Source of the DNA: an uncultured Methylobacter sp.
GTDB taxonomy: Bacteria > Pseudomonadota > Gammaproteobacteria > Methylococcales > Methylomonadaceae
Reading direction: 5' to 3'
Length of the DNA: 49,179 bases
NCBI GenBank assembly: GCA_903832775.1
Contig: CAILCX010000056.1
Coordinates: forward strand, 1-49,179
The notes under the pieces are model-generated. The model searched no databases. It saw only the letters and a list, made by a program, of their open reading frames with translations, and was not told the origin of the DNA. Positions 1 through 8,692 of the stretch are shown in pieces; position 1 is the first letter of the stretch; every line of letters starts with the position of its first letter. A program made the position numbers and the translations under genes.

Positions 1-431
1 AAATGCATACCGACTAACCAGACTTTTAATGCGTCAAATATGCGCATGTCTTCCATTGCATTCAAATAGGTCATCGACACCATGATAAACAATAGCAATT
101 CCATATAAGCCTGCAAATTGTTCCTAAAGGCAGTTACAGCAAACTGGTCATTGCCTTGTTGCTGGTAAGCTAAAACAATCACGAACCAAATCAACCCAGC
201 AGCAAATAACATCGGCTTCGACTTACGCAGTTCAGTGGCTTCTTCGAACATCGCTGCAATATAAGCAATGACCATCACTGCCAGCGAAAAATAACCTGCC
301 CAATGATGCGTCAGATCAATCCGTTGCAATGCCGGGGTCACAGTTTCTGCCTCGGCGAATACCATTCCCGGCAACAACAAGGCCATTATTCCCAGTATAC
401 GAACACCACAATTCACAATAATTCCCCTCAT
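1..431 (-). CDS. nhaD: NhaD-type Na+/H+ antiporter, N-terminal part (runs off window)
   Basis: The reading frame is open from an ATG at 431 to the window edge, giving 143 N-terminal residues. It starts with a cleavable-looking hydrophobic leader (residues 10-24, ending PGMVFAEA). A HHWAGYFSLAVMVIAYIAA membrane segment follows, then the EEATELRKSKPMLFAAGLIW stretch with the LRKSKP signature typical of NhaD-family sodium/proton antiporters, and a segment beginning LQAYMELLLF. NhaD proteins sit in the inner membrane and exchange Na+ or Li+ for protons. The remaining two thirds of the protein, with the ion-binding helices, lie outside the window, so intactness cannot be judged. It is transcribed away from the mobile-element debris that begins a few hundred bases upstream. 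Family assignment is from sequence memory and is fairly secure. Confidence 0.8.
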   Translation of the reverse strand, partial: MRGIIVNCGVRILGIMALLLPGMVFAEAETVTPALQRIDLTHHWAGYFSLAVMVIAYIAAMFEEATELRKSKPMLFAAGLIWFVIVLAYQQQGNDQFAVTAFRNNLQAYMELLLFIMVSMTYLNAMEDMRIFDALKVWLVGMH

Positions 432-850
432 GCTTAATCAACTTAAATAATTCACCCGTCAAAGCTTACCTAGTATGTAAACTTTCAGATTTCAATACGG
501 TGATTGATTTTAACGATGGTGGCGTAAAAAAGGTGTAAAGACGCGGATAATTTTAAATGGAAGACTAAGATTATTAATGACTGGATCACCCAATAGCTTG
601 CTTCGTTATTAGAGCCGAGTTTTCATGGGTATTATTTCTAATCCTTGACTGTCTCAGATGGCACATACCAGAATGCCCAAGTCATCAAATTCTTTGCCAC
701 TGAACTAAACCGCGATGCGGTAATGTTGGTACGAAGATACGCCCATCTACAATTGAAAGTATAAAACTGTTCCCTATGTTAAGGAATAAGGCAGTCCGCC
801 TTGTTTCAAAACAGGAGCAGTGTCATGACTTCAACAATTAAACCCATTGT
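432..850. other. gene-free stretch with a possible integrase C-terminal scrap
   Basis: No intact gene is seen. Bases 432-600 are AT-rich upstream sequence of the antiporter gene. On the plus strand, 648-764 reads as an open stretch ending at a TAA, with the peptide AVMLVRRYAHLQLKV. That resembles the RRYAHL segment which carries the His near the catalytic Tyr in phage-type tyrosine recombinases. The match is short, the rest of the stretch does not align well, and its orientation is opposite to the integrase N-terminal fragment at 1258-1522. Integrase ancestry is therefore only a suggestion. Confidence 0.25.
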
Positions 851-852
851 AA

Positions 853-1257
853 TGGTCAACTGAAACCGGACACTTTCTTAAGCAGTCATCTTATAGAATT
901 CCCGCTCAAATTCCAGCGGGGATTGATAGATCAGTTTTGAGTGTATACGTTTACCATTATAATAAAAAGCCAAATAATCAATAATACTCAGCTTTGCCGC
1001 CTCTCTTGTCTTGAATTTCTCGTAGTTAAGTTGCTCGTGCTTTAAGCTACGGAAAAACCGCTCTGTTGGTGAATTATCCCAACAGTCGCCTTTGCGGTTC
1101 ATGCTTTGTTGCAACTTCATTATCTTCAAATGTTCCCTGTATTCATGGCTAGCGTATTGACTGCCCCGATCAGAATGATGCTGTAGGCCAGGGTCGGGCT
1201 TTCGCCTCCAAAATGCCATCTGTAGAGCATTGACACACAGCGAAGTCCGCATGTTGT
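853..1257 (-). mobile_element. IS3-family insertion sequence, 5'-truncated remnant
   Basis: The terminal sequence TGGTCAACTGAAACCGGACA at 853-872 resembles the imperfect terminal inverted repeats of IS3-family elements, and lies just beyond the stop codon of an OrfB fragment. The other end of the element, all of OrfA and the first half of OrfB are missing. At about 1257 the sequence switches abruptly to the broken integrase reading frame. The element therefore entered or recombined within an integrase gene and was then deleted. It cannot transpose by itself. Confidence 0.75.
878..1252 (-). pseudogene. IS3-family transposase OrfB, C-terminal fragment
   Basis: The 124 residues carry the second and third residues of the DDE triad of an rve-type integrase core. 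The second Asp is in HHSDRGSQYAS and the Glu is in NSPTERFFRSLKHE, followed by the usual tail (YYNGKRIHSKLIYQSPLEFE). Full OrfB proteins are about 270-300 residues. The N-terminal half, with the first Asp and the HTH_21 region, is absent, so the protein is inactive. The Met at residue 1 is an internal residue, not a native start. Confidence 0.85.
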
Positions 1258-1522
1258 AATTAATTGGGGATAATATCGTGTTCGTAGCGATCGAAGATGA
1301 AGCGCATCAGATTCAAATCGACTGGAACATCATGCCTTTCTAATTCAGCCCATTTTTTTTAGCCTCGTTAAGATCGCTACCTAACGGGATCTCGATATGT
1401 TTTCCTAGCTCATTACGCCCGTTATAATAATACGCTTTCTACACTTTGCCATTCTTGAGAATACGGACTCTAAGTAACATGCGGGGAGGGGGTAAGTCAA
1501 GATTAGCCGATTTAGGTCGCAT
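1258..1522 (-). pseudogene. tyrosine recombinase (phage-type integrase), N-terminal fragment with stop and frameshift
   Basis: From ATG at 1522, preceded by a good Shine-Dalgarno (GAGGGAAG), the frame reads MRPKSANLDLPPPRM and then LRVRILKNGKV, followed by an in-frame TAG. Read through that stop, it continues KAYYYNGRNELGKHIEIPLG, then SDLNEAKK. A slip in a run of A/T bases (around 1355-1362) is needed to continue with a KWAELERHDVPVDLNLMRFI-like stretch. The LPPRM start, the aromatic 'AYYY' strand, the LGSDLNEA strand and the W-AEL helix are the N-terminal pattern of Lambda-type integrases of proteobacterial islands. The gene is broken by the stop (probably an ancestral Trp codon), the frameshift and the IS3 junction at about 1257. 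Confidence 0.7.
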
Positions 1523-1632
1523 ATTATCTTCCCTCATTAAGCATTGAAAAATCAGGCAAAATTTCACATTAAAATATAATAGAAAACTGACACATTGAAT
1601 GCTTATTGTATTTTTGGTTTTCAAGAAATAGC

Positions 1633-4600
1633 TTAATTTTTCTCCTCAAACCACCGGTAAAGAGTCGGTAACATAATTAGAGTTAATAGGGTTGAAGTGA
1701 TCAGTCCACCAATAACAACAATAGCCAGCGGGCGTTGGACTTCTGACCCGGGTCCTGTGGCGAATAAAAAAGGCACCAGTCCCAGCAGCGCAACCGTGGC
1801 GGTCATCATGACCGGGCGGAAACGTTGCTCACAACCCTCACGAACGGCCTGCATCTGACTAAGTCCACTACTACGAAGATTACGGATATAGGAAACCAAA
1901 ACCACACCGTTTAATACAGCGATCCCCCACAGGGCAATAAACCCGACCGAAGCCGGTACTGACAGATATTCGCCAGTAACGAATAAGGCAACTACGCCCC
2001 CTATCGATGCAAACGGCAGTACCAGAATAATCAGAGCGGCAAAGCGTAGTGAGTTGAATAGCATAAATAACACAAAGAAAATCGCACCGATGGTGATTGG
2101 AATGATGATTTTAAGATGTCCCAAGGCACGTTCCATGTTCTGGAATTGCCCGCCCCACTCAAGATAATAGCCTTCGGGCAGTGTAATTTGGCTGGATACG
2201 TTTTTTTGCAGCTCTGCAACAAAGCTACCCAAGTCTCTATCTCTGACGTTAATACCAACAACAATACGACGTTTACCCATTTCTCTACTAATCTGTGACG
2301 GTCCGTCATTAAGGCCAATATCTGCCAAATCGCCTAGCGGAATACGCGCGCCGTTTGGAGAAGTCAGTAAAATAGCGTCAATGGCTTCGATGCTATTGCG
2401 AAAGTCTTCGGGCAAACGCACGGCTGCAGAGAAGCGTCGCTCACCTTCATAAATGTCGGTTGCTTTTTTGCCCCCGATAGCGGTTTCAATAACATCATGA
2501 ATATCCGAGGCATTAATACCGTGTCTTGCAGTAGCTTCACGATTGACGGTTATGGATAAATATTGTTGACCGGTGAGCCGTTCTACCCGAATATCCTGAG
2601 AGCCTTTGATTGTCGCTGCCACCCGGGCAATCTCATTTGCCGTTGTTTTTAACTGCTCAAGATCATCCCCAAATACCTTCACGGCCAGATCTGATCGAAC
2701 GCCGGTAAGCATTTCATCGACGCGATCTGAAATCGGTTGCGCCATTACCACTTGTACGCCAGGTAAATTTTTGGTCAATTTATCGCGAATTGCATCGGCA
2801 ATAGTATCTTGAGTCCACCCTTCAGGCCATTCATTCCTTGGCTTCAAACTAACAATGGGTGTTGATTCATTTTGACTTTGCGAGTCGGCGGGACTTTCAC
2901 CGCGGCCAATATTAGTAACCGCCAGACTCACCCCAGGAATTTCCATTACCATGCGCATGGCGTCCATTTCCATCTTTATGCCTTCTTGTAATGATATATT
3001 GGGCATCCGGTTGATTGCCGGAACAATTGAGCCTTCTTTCATTTCAGGAATAAAAGCACTACCTAAAAGAGGAAGCAAAACCAGTGCACCAATAAACAAA
3101 CTGGAAGCCACAAATACGACTGCTTTGCTATTTTCCAGGGACATATCCAACAGCTTCAGATAGGGTCGTTTCATAAAGGCAATAATACGCGTGTCGTGTT
3201 CTTTTGTATCTTGCCCCTGTAACAGAAACGAGCATAATACCGGTGTTAGGGTTAGCGACAAAACCAGTGAAATCAGTAAAGCAATCGCTATGGTATAAGC
3301 CAGTGGTGCAAACATCTTTCCTTCCATACCTTCCAGCGTCATCAATGGTAGAAATACTAGCACGATAATGCCCACGCCAAATAATACCGGTGTGGCAACT
3401 TCCAGGGCAGCGGCCATAACCACTTTAATTCGACTGGTCGAACTGCCTTTGCGCTCGGTGAGTAAACTGAAAGCATTTTCGACAACGACAACTGAGCCAT
3501 CGACTATCAGTCCGATTGCAATCGCCAATCCACCCAGTGACATCAGGTTGGCAGAAATACCTAACTGGTTCATAACAATAAAAGTGCACAGTGGTGTAAC
3601 GACCAAGGTACTGACAACAATGATACTGGAACGGAAATCACCGAGAAACAGCAGTAGTGTGATAACCACCAGTGCAATACCTTCGATTAATACCTTGGTG
3701 ACGGTGTGCAGGGAAGCATCAACCAGTTCACTACGGTCATAAAAGGGGGTGATTTTCAGATTATCAGGAAGCATGTGCTGGTCATTTATTTCCTGGACAC
3801 GTTGCTTGATGCGACTGACAACTTCTTTAGCGTTGCCTCCGCGCAACATCATTACAATCCCTCCAACTGACTCGGTATAACCGTTTTTTATTACCGCGCC
3901 AACCCGCACTTCGTGACCGATTTTCACCTCGGCTACATCGTGTATATGAATGGGGACACTGTGTTCTTCTTTGAGCACGATACTGTCAATGTCTGCCACA
4001 TTACGAATTAATCCAACGCCCCGAATCAAATATTGCTCGGCATAATGGGGCAAAACACCGCCACCGCTGTTGGCATTATTACGAATAAGCGCAGTAAAGA
4101 CTTCGTCTAAAGTAATGTGATAATGGGACAGGCGATCAGGGTTAATTAATACCTGATATTGTTTGTTATAGCCTCCCTGCGAATTAATTTCAGCAACCCC
4201 GGGTATACCCCGTAATAAGGGGCGCACCACCCAATCCTGGGTTTCGCGACGGCGCATCAGCTCCTCAGGTGTCAAGGCCACTTGGCCATCGTCGGCTTTA
4301 TCCAGGGTGTATTGATACACTTCACCCAGTCCAGTGGAAACCGGACCTAATATTGGATTGATGCCGTCTGGCATGTTGTGACTGACCTCTATCAAGCGCT
4401 CCATGACCAATTGTCTGGCGAAATAAACATCGGTGTCGTCCGTAAAAACCAATGTGATAAGCGAAAGCCCGTTTTTATTTAATGAGCGCATTTCCGTCAG
4501 GCCAGGCAGTCCCGTCATCGCAATTTCCAAAGGCACCGTAATAAAACGCTCGACCTCTTCCGGCGAGCGCCCTGAAGATTCACTGGCAATTTGAACCTGC

Positions 4601-4734
4601 ACGTTAGTGACATCGGGAAATGCATCGACAGACAGTGATTGTAAGGCACGGATGCCGAACAGGGTTATGCTGGCCGCCAGTGCTATGACCAGAATGCGGT
4701 TATTTAAACTCCCCCTGATTAATGCTTCAATCAT
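1633..4734 (-). CDS. heavy-metal efflux RND pump (CzcA/CusA family)
   Basis: This is the inner-membrane proton-driven pump of a tripartite metal exporter; its 1033 residues are the usual length for the family. The N-terminal helix is followed by the signature SVDAFPDVTNVQVQI (residues 35-49). Two periplasmic loops follow the family pattern (about 35-340 and 560-865), with six-helix bundles after each. The helix-4 motif is AIGLIVDGSVVVVEN (406-420): D412 and E419 of the proton relay are present. The DFG aspartate that Zn/Co/Cd pumps of the CzcA type have two residues before the Gly is Ala406, so the motif reads AIG, as in CusA-like and other non-DFG subgroups. A Met-rich patch at 588-597 (KMEMDAMRMVM) lies in the pore domain. 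The start is 3 nt after the adaptor stop, so it is translationally linked. Metal specificity cannot be fixed from sequence. Confidence 0.9.
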   Translation of the reverse strand: MIEALIRGSLNNRILVIALAASITLFGIRALQSLSVDAFPDVTNVQVQIASESSGRSPEEVERFITVPLEIAMTGLPGLTEMRSLNKNGLSLITLVFTDDTDVYFARQLVMERLIEVSHNMPDGINPILGPVSTGLGEVYQYTLDKADDGQVALTPEELMRRRETQDWVVRPLLRGIPGVAEINSQGGYNKQYQVLINPDRLSHYHITLDEVFTALIRNNANSGGGVLPHYAEQYLIRGVGLIRNVADIDSIVLKEEHSVPIHIHDVAEVKIGHEVRVGAVIKNGYTESVGGIVMMLRGGNAKEVVSRIKQRVQEINDQHMLPDNLKITPFYDRSELVDASLHTVTKVLIEGIALVVITLLLFLGDFRSSIIVVSTLVVTPLCTFIVMNQLGISANLMSLGGLAIAIGLIVDGSVVVVENAFSLLTERKGSSTSRIKVVMAAALEVATPVLFGVGIIVLVFLPLMTLEGMEGKMFAPLAYTIAIALLISLVLSLTLTPVLCSFLLQGQDTKEHDTRIIAFMKRPYLKLLDMSLENSKAVVFVASSLFIGALVLLPLLGSAFIPEMKEGSIVPAINRMPNISLQEGIKMEMDAMRMVMEIPGVSLAVTNIGRGESPADSQSQNESTPIVSLKPRNEWPEGWTQDTIADAIRDKLTKNLPGVQVVMAQPISDRVDEMLTGVRSDLAVKVFGDDLEQLKTTANEIARVAATIKGSQDIRVERLTGQQYLSITVNREATARHGINASDIHDVIETAIGGKKATDIYEGERRFSAAVRLPEDFRNSIEAIDAILLTSPNGARIPLGDLADIGLNDGPSQISREMGKRRIVVGINVRDRDLGSFVAELQKNVSSQITLPEGYYLEWGGQFQNMERALGHLKIIIPITIGAIFFVLFMLFNSLRFAALIILVLPFASIGGVVALFVTGEYLSVPASVGFIALWGIAVLNGVVLVSYIRNLRSSGLSQMQAVREGCEQRFRPVMMTATVALLGLVPFLFATGPGSEVQRPLAIVVIGGLITSTLLTLIMLPTLYRWFEEKN

Positions 4735-4737
4735 AAG

Positions 4738-5847
4738 CTATTCCAACTCCTTGCGCTGGCGTTCGCTATTAAGATGAAATCCGCCTTCCACAACAACTTT
4801 ATCACCCTGTTTCAAACCCTCAAGAACACGTCGTACATCTCCGTAACGAATGCCCAATTTTACCGGTCTCAGCTGGAATTCTTCTGGCCCTGTTTCGACG
4901 AAAACATGATCACTGTCATTAACACGCAGCACGGCAGAATCGGGCAAGATTAATTCCTGTATTCCCTGTTTGCGAATCAACAGGTTTGCCAACATGTGCG
5001 GTTTTAAATTTCGCTGAGCATTGGGTAGTTCCATGCGCACAGTGACGGTGCGTGTATCAGGATCAACCATGTCTGCAACATAAATGATGCGACCGCTTAA
5101 TGCTGTTTCAGGTAATGCGGCAATAGTAACTTCAGCTTCATCGCCTTTGTGTGCCCAACTCGCCTGTTGCTCGGGCAGTTCTGCAACGACCCATACATGC
5201 GATAGATTCGCTACGGTAAACAAGGCATCAGCAGGTTGAACTACTTGTCCGACCGTTACTTTTCTTTCAACAATGGTACCTTGAATGCTAGCGGTAATCG
5301 GTAAAATTGAATGAATCTTCCTCTCTTTGGATAACCGGGCCAGGTCACTATCCGACATGCCAAATGCCCGTAACTGGTCGGTTGCCGTGCGTAAATCCAC
5401 GTCAGCTTCTGTTAACACGCCTTCTCTTTCCTGAAGTTCAGCGGCAGCAATGACATCACTGGCCAGTAGTCGTTTGGCCCTGCTTACTGCCAGACGCCTT
5501 AAATTAACTTGTGAACTGGCCTTTAGATAAGCTGATTGTGCCAAGCCAAGTTCGGTGCTGTTTAAGGTCGCAATTTGTTCACCTTTGCGTACTTCCTGAC
5601 CCAGGATGGCTTCTGTTTCAATAATCCGGCCAGTTACTGTTGCACCAATTCGGGCAACATGCTGTTGATCCAGATCAATTCTTGCCGGCAAACGAAATGA
5701 ATCATGTACTTGATCTTCACCAATAGCGATAACTTTGACCCGTTTCATTAAGGTAGACGTGGCTTTTATCACCGGAAACGAGTTTTCGGCATGAATTGCC
5801 AACGGGATCAGTAACAAAATTAAAAACAACGGGTTTAATAAAGTCAT
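4738..5847 (-). CDS. RND efflux periplasmic adaptor (CzcB/CusB-like membrane fusion protein)
   Basis: The 369 residues begin with a signal peptide (hydrophobic 6-17, cleavage near AIHA/EN). A barrel-sandwich/lipoyl half-motif (VARIGATVTGRIIETEAILG, 64-83) is followed by a short alpha-hairpin (about 95-165), the second lipoyl half (IQGTIVERKVTVGQVVQPAD), a beta-barrel domain and a membrane-proximal domain ending in an EGGFHLNSE stretch. Such proteins bridge the RND pump and the outer-membrane channel. No N-terminal His-rich or Met-rich metal-binding extension of the CzcB or CusB kind is visible. Its ATG overlaps the upstream gene's TGA stop (ATGA, 5844-5847), and its stop is 3 nt before the pump start. 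It is the middle gene of a tight three-gene operon. Confidence 0.88.
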   Translation of the reverse strand: MTLLNPLFLILLLIPLAIHAENSFPVIKATSTLMKRVKVIAIGEDQVHDSFRLPARIDLDQQHVARIGATVTGRIIETEAILGQEVRKGEQIATLNSTELGLAQSAYLKASSQVNLRRLAVSRAKRLLASDVIAAAELQEREGVLTEADVDLRTATDQLRAFGMSDSDLARLSKERKIHSILPITASIQGTIVERKVTVGQVVQPADALFTVANLSHVWVVAELPEQQASWAHKGDEAEVTIAALPETALSGRIIYVADMVDPDTRTVTVRMELPNAQRNLKPHMLANLLIRKQGIQELILPDSAVLRVNDSDHVFVETGPEEFQLRPVKLGIRYGDVRRVLEGLKQGDKVVVEGGFHLNSERQRKELE

Positions 5848-7169
5848 AATTTCAGGCTCTCCAAGTCGGTGGCGCGTAAACGATCAAGAATGATTTGTGC
5901 AGCCTGGCGATCAAACTTTGCGTTAAGATAATCATTGCGAACAGTTCGGTAAGTACGTTGTGCATCGAGGTAATCGAGTATGCCACGCTCCCCGAGGCGG
6001 TAGGCCGCTTCAGCGACTTTTAGCACGGACTCGGCTTCCTTTAGTAAACCGGCGTCAAAGGTTTCAACCTGGCGATTCGCTATGTGATAACGATTGTAGG
6101 CATTTTCAAGTTCTCGTATAACCAGATATTCCTGTTGACTGGCTAATGCTTCTGCTTGTTTTAATTCTGCAGTGGCTTCGCCAATCGGTCCCTGTCGCTG
6201 ATTCCACAAAGGTAAATGAATGACTATATTAACCCGCCATTGTTCAAGGCCGGGGTCTCGTTCTGCGCCTGCTTTTAAAGTGGGCTGCGGATAGCGAAGA
6301 TTTTGCTGAAATTTGACTTTAGCTTCAGCCATCTGAACTTCTGCACGAAATTGCTGTAAAACAGGTTGTTTGTCGAGCACTTCTGCCCGCATAGTTTCCA
6401 TAGTTGCTAATGATGCTAATGGTGCAGGTAATTCTCCTACTATTTCATATTGGTGCGGTAAGGCGTTGCCAAACATCATGTGTAGGGCCGATTTTGCATC
6501 CTCAACTTGTGTTTCAGCGCTTTCCCTCAACTTTAGTGCATTAAGCAATTCCGCATCAGATTTTACCTGTTCATAGCGGGGCGCCTCTCCAACTTCAACT
6601 TTAAGTTTAATTTTTTCGCGTATTTGAGTCAGTAATTGCTCATTGTCTTTACTGATTAGCAGTTCCGCCTGACGGCGCAAAATCTCATAAAATGCTAAGC
6701 GAGTTTGGCTGCGAACGGTTAACCAGACATGGCGATTAGCCTCATCCGCAGAAATAATTCCGGCTTCGGCGACCATGCGACGAGCTTCTCTTACAAACGG
6801 GAGGTCTAGGGATTGGGAAATGAAAACTTGTTGATTGGAGCCATTAAGCGCACCTGAGCCAAGGCCGGTTGAGCTTCCTCCACCTATTTCCAGTTCTGGA
6901 TTTGGATAGGCTTTGGAGGTAATCAAAGCGGCCCGTGCCAAATCTTGGCGGGCATTGGCATTGGCAATAAATGGATTGTGTGCTTCAAGCAAGTTAAGCA
7001 GCTGAATTAAAGTCAGGGGCTCAGCAGAAAGATTACCGTGCCAAAAAATGCTTAGAGTAAGAATAAGTCTAAAACATTGCAAAATAGATGGGTAGCTATA
7101 ATGTAATTTCACTGGGTTTTGTATATTCTTGTGTATTTGTGTTAAAAGCAATAAAAAACTATTATACAT
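5844..7169 (-). CDS. TolC-family outer-membrane channel of the metal efflux operon (CzcC/CusC-like)
   Basis: The protein has 441 residues. After an N-terminal hydrophobic segment (residues 33-45, cleavage near LSA/EPL) come two repeated outer-membrane-efflux-protein halves. The first begins LTLIQLLNLLEAHNPFIANA, and the second ends AAYRLGERGILDYLDAQRTYR, the canonical TolC-family helix. It would form the outer-membrane exit duct for the pump. The only ATG gives an unusually long 50-residue leader. A TTG at about 7081 would give a normal signal peptide, but no clear ribosome site decides between them. It is the first gene of the operon (gene order C-B-A), and 570 bases of gene-poor DNA lie upstream. 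No metal-responsive regulator gene is adjacent. Confidence 0.85.
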   Translation of the reverse strand: MYNSFLLLLTQIHKNIQNPVKLHYSYPSILQCFRLILTLSIFWHGNLSAEPLTLIQLLNLLEAHNPFIANANARQDLARAALITSKAYPNPELEIGGGSSTGLGSGALNGSNQQVFISQSLDLPFVREARRMVAEAGIISADEANRHVWLTVRSQTRLAFYEILRRQAELLISKDNEQLLTQIREKIKLKVEVGEAPRYEQVKSDAELLNALKLRESAETQVEDAKSALHMMFGNALPHQYEIVGELPAPLASLATMETMRAEVLDKQPVLQQFRAEVQMAEAKVKFQQNLRYPQPTLKAGAERDPGLEQWRVNIVIHLPLWNQRQGPIGEATAELKQAEALASQQEYLVIRELENAYNRYHIANRQVETFDAGLLKEAESVLKVAEAAYRLGERGILDYLDAQRTYRTVRNDYLNAKFDRQAAQIILDRLRATDLESLKL

Positions 7170-7725
7170 TTAAGTAAGAAGAATGACGGTACATTTACGA
7201 ACAAACCAAAATCAGCAAATTTATGGATTTTCTTATCTATAAGTTTATAGCGATTTATATACGAATGTACTAATTCGTCTACCTATGGCTGGACCGAATG
7301 ACACCAATTGCAAATATTGCAGACATAGTTTGGCAGTAATCGTCTGTCTCTAGTTTTTAAAGTTTTTAAAGTTGTTAAGGGTTGTCAGATGCCTGCCCTT
7401 AATCGCAGGCCTACCCGATGCCATAAGAACGCTGAGGGAAGGCGCCAGACAAACCCCTGGGTAGGTAATTGCGGGATATAACCAAGACTGATCAGGATCG
7501 GGAGATGGACTACGGGGATTTGAGTGATTGAGCTGTCTTTGACAGGCCACGCAAGCCGGCCGGCCAAGATTATAAGATTGCTTAGTCGGGCAGTTTTAAA
7601 GCAGATACCGTTGATTTTCCGTTGTGGTGAAGTACAAAATCTGAGAATTTTATCCCACTAGATAAAGCTTACCTGCATTGGCTTAGGCCAATGAAGCGTT
7701 GGCGAGTGGTTTAATACACTTGAGC
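7170..7725. other. gene-poor stretch upstream of the efflux operon, with an unexplained 220-base block
   Basis: Bases 7170-7340 are AT-rich and must hold the efflux operon promoter, though no convincing -35/-10 pair stands out. There is a short direct repeat (GTTTTTAAA twice, about 7352-7371). About 7375-7565 is clearly more GC-rich and is open in two overlapping minus-strand frames of 60-66 residues, neither of which resembles a known protein. It ends in a GGCCGGCCGGC-type palindrome (7555-7565). I read it as part of the mobile-element debris or a repeat, not as a gene. A perfect 7-bp hairpin (CATTGGC, loop TTAG, GCCAATG) lies at 7676-7693. Confidence 0.4.
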
Positions 7726-7830
7726 TCATGGCACACCTCGTTGCTGGAGTGGTGCGCGGATTAACGGTTTGTGTGCCCGGATTTCGACAATGAGCATCGG
7801 CGAACCGCAATCCGGGCACACGAAGACCGC
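7726..7830 (-). pseudogene. possible IS91-like transposase C-terminal scrap (zinc-ribbon type)
   Basis: The minus strand reads VFVCPDCGSPMLIVEIRAHK, then PLIRAPLQQRGVP and a TGA stop at 7728-7726; an in-frame TAA lies just upstream. A CPxCG knuckle, a short beta strand and a proline-rich tail are typical of the very C-terminus of IS91-family Y2 transposases. A 7-bp stem-loop 33 bases beyond the stop (7676-7693) would fit the terminal hairpin such rolling-circle elements carry. Only about 34 residues survive, so the assignment is tentative. Confidence 0.35.
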
Positions 7831-7909
7831 TTACACTGATTCTGCCGACGACTTAATCACCGGCTTCCGCAGGGACTACCTGCAGCAACGCACGAATCTG
7901 CGCGAGTTT

Positions 7910-8378
7910 ATGTGTCGTTCGGTATTGGCTACCCAATTTATCCTGACTGATCGCTATACATCCTACCTTTTGCCACCGTGTGTTCAGGATTATTTACCTG
8001 AAGATCATATGGCACGATTTGTTGTCGAACTTGTTGATCAATTGGATTTGCGAAGTCTATCGATGCAACCATAAAGCCGTACATTGCCCAAAAACGGCAA
8101 CGTCATAATCAATCTCTTGAAGCTCGATTCCAACATGAGCCGGAAATAGAACATCCACCTTGACGCCGATTGAGGCTATGACGCATCACTTATCAACCAA
8201 AGCCGGCAAAGCACTCTACAGCAAGCGTAAATCAACAGTCGAAACCGTGTTTGGCATTATTAAACACGTTCAGGGGTTCAGACAATTTCATCTTCGCGGC
8301 TTGGAATCCGTCCAAAGTGAATGGAATTTAGTCTGTATTGGTTGGAATTTGAAAAGAATGCATGCATTGAGAGGGTAA
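7910..8378 (+). pseudogene. IS1182-family transposase, internally deleted and frameshifted
   Basis: The N-terminal piece from ATG 7910 reads FILTDRYTSYLLPPCVQDYL and PEDHMARFVVELVDQLDLRS, the classic IS1182 start. About 300 residues, including most of the DDE core, are then deleted near 8070. The frame resumes as KPYIAQKRQRHNQSLEARF up to a stop at 8159-8161. After a frame change at about 8160 it continues TPIEAMTHHLSTKAGKALYS, KRKSTVETVFGIIKHVQGFR and the tail GWNLKRMHALRG. These are conserved C-terminal blocks of the family, with the Glu of the DDE triad expected in the STVETVFGIIK block. It is non-functional. Confidence 0.85.
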
Positions 8379-8521
8379 TAAAGAGAAAAAAGGCTTCGGA
8401 TGGTTCATAAAACAGAATCAAGGGCATTAAAAATGGTAACAACTAACTTTTTTGAGTTTAAAACTTGATTAAGCCAGTTTGTTGGCTTTATTAATCCGAC
8501 AGCCTTCTAGGAGTTGAATAA

Positions 8522-8683
8522 ATGAATGTTAAGCAAAGATTACTGAAGCTGGAGCAATCCATTAAAAATGATGCAATGGAGATTATTATTTTAAAGATCG
8601 ATGGTAAACAGCCATTACCAGAGTCGGCCATAATTGGTTGCTGTAAAATCAGCTATCAATATGCAGAGGTTGATGAAAAATAA
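8522..8683 (+). CDS. small hypothetical protein, 53 aa
   Basis: A 53-residue frame starts MNVKQRLLKLEQSIKNDAME and ends SYQYAEVDEK. It has the marks of a real gene: an AGGAG ribosome site (8510-8514) 7-8 bases before the ATG, and a rho-independent terminator 10 bases after its stop (8693-8715). The N-terminal half is predicted to be an amphipathic helix (LLKLEQSIKND), followed by two beta-like stretches (EIIILKIDG and AIIGCCKISYQYAEV). I do not recognise a family and assign no function. It sits directly after the IS1182 remnant, so it could be island cargo or the first gene of the flanking core DNA. Confidence 0.6.
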   Translation: MNVKQRLLKLEQSIKNDAMEIIILKIDGKQPLPESAIIGCCKISYQYAEVDEK

Positions 8684-8692
8684 AAGTAATGT

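Noticed and set aside
7731-7747. TGGCAC...TTGCT, like a sigma-54 promoter
   Set aside because: Spacing is one base too long between the -24 and -12 elements and it lies inside the transposase scrap with no gene downstream.
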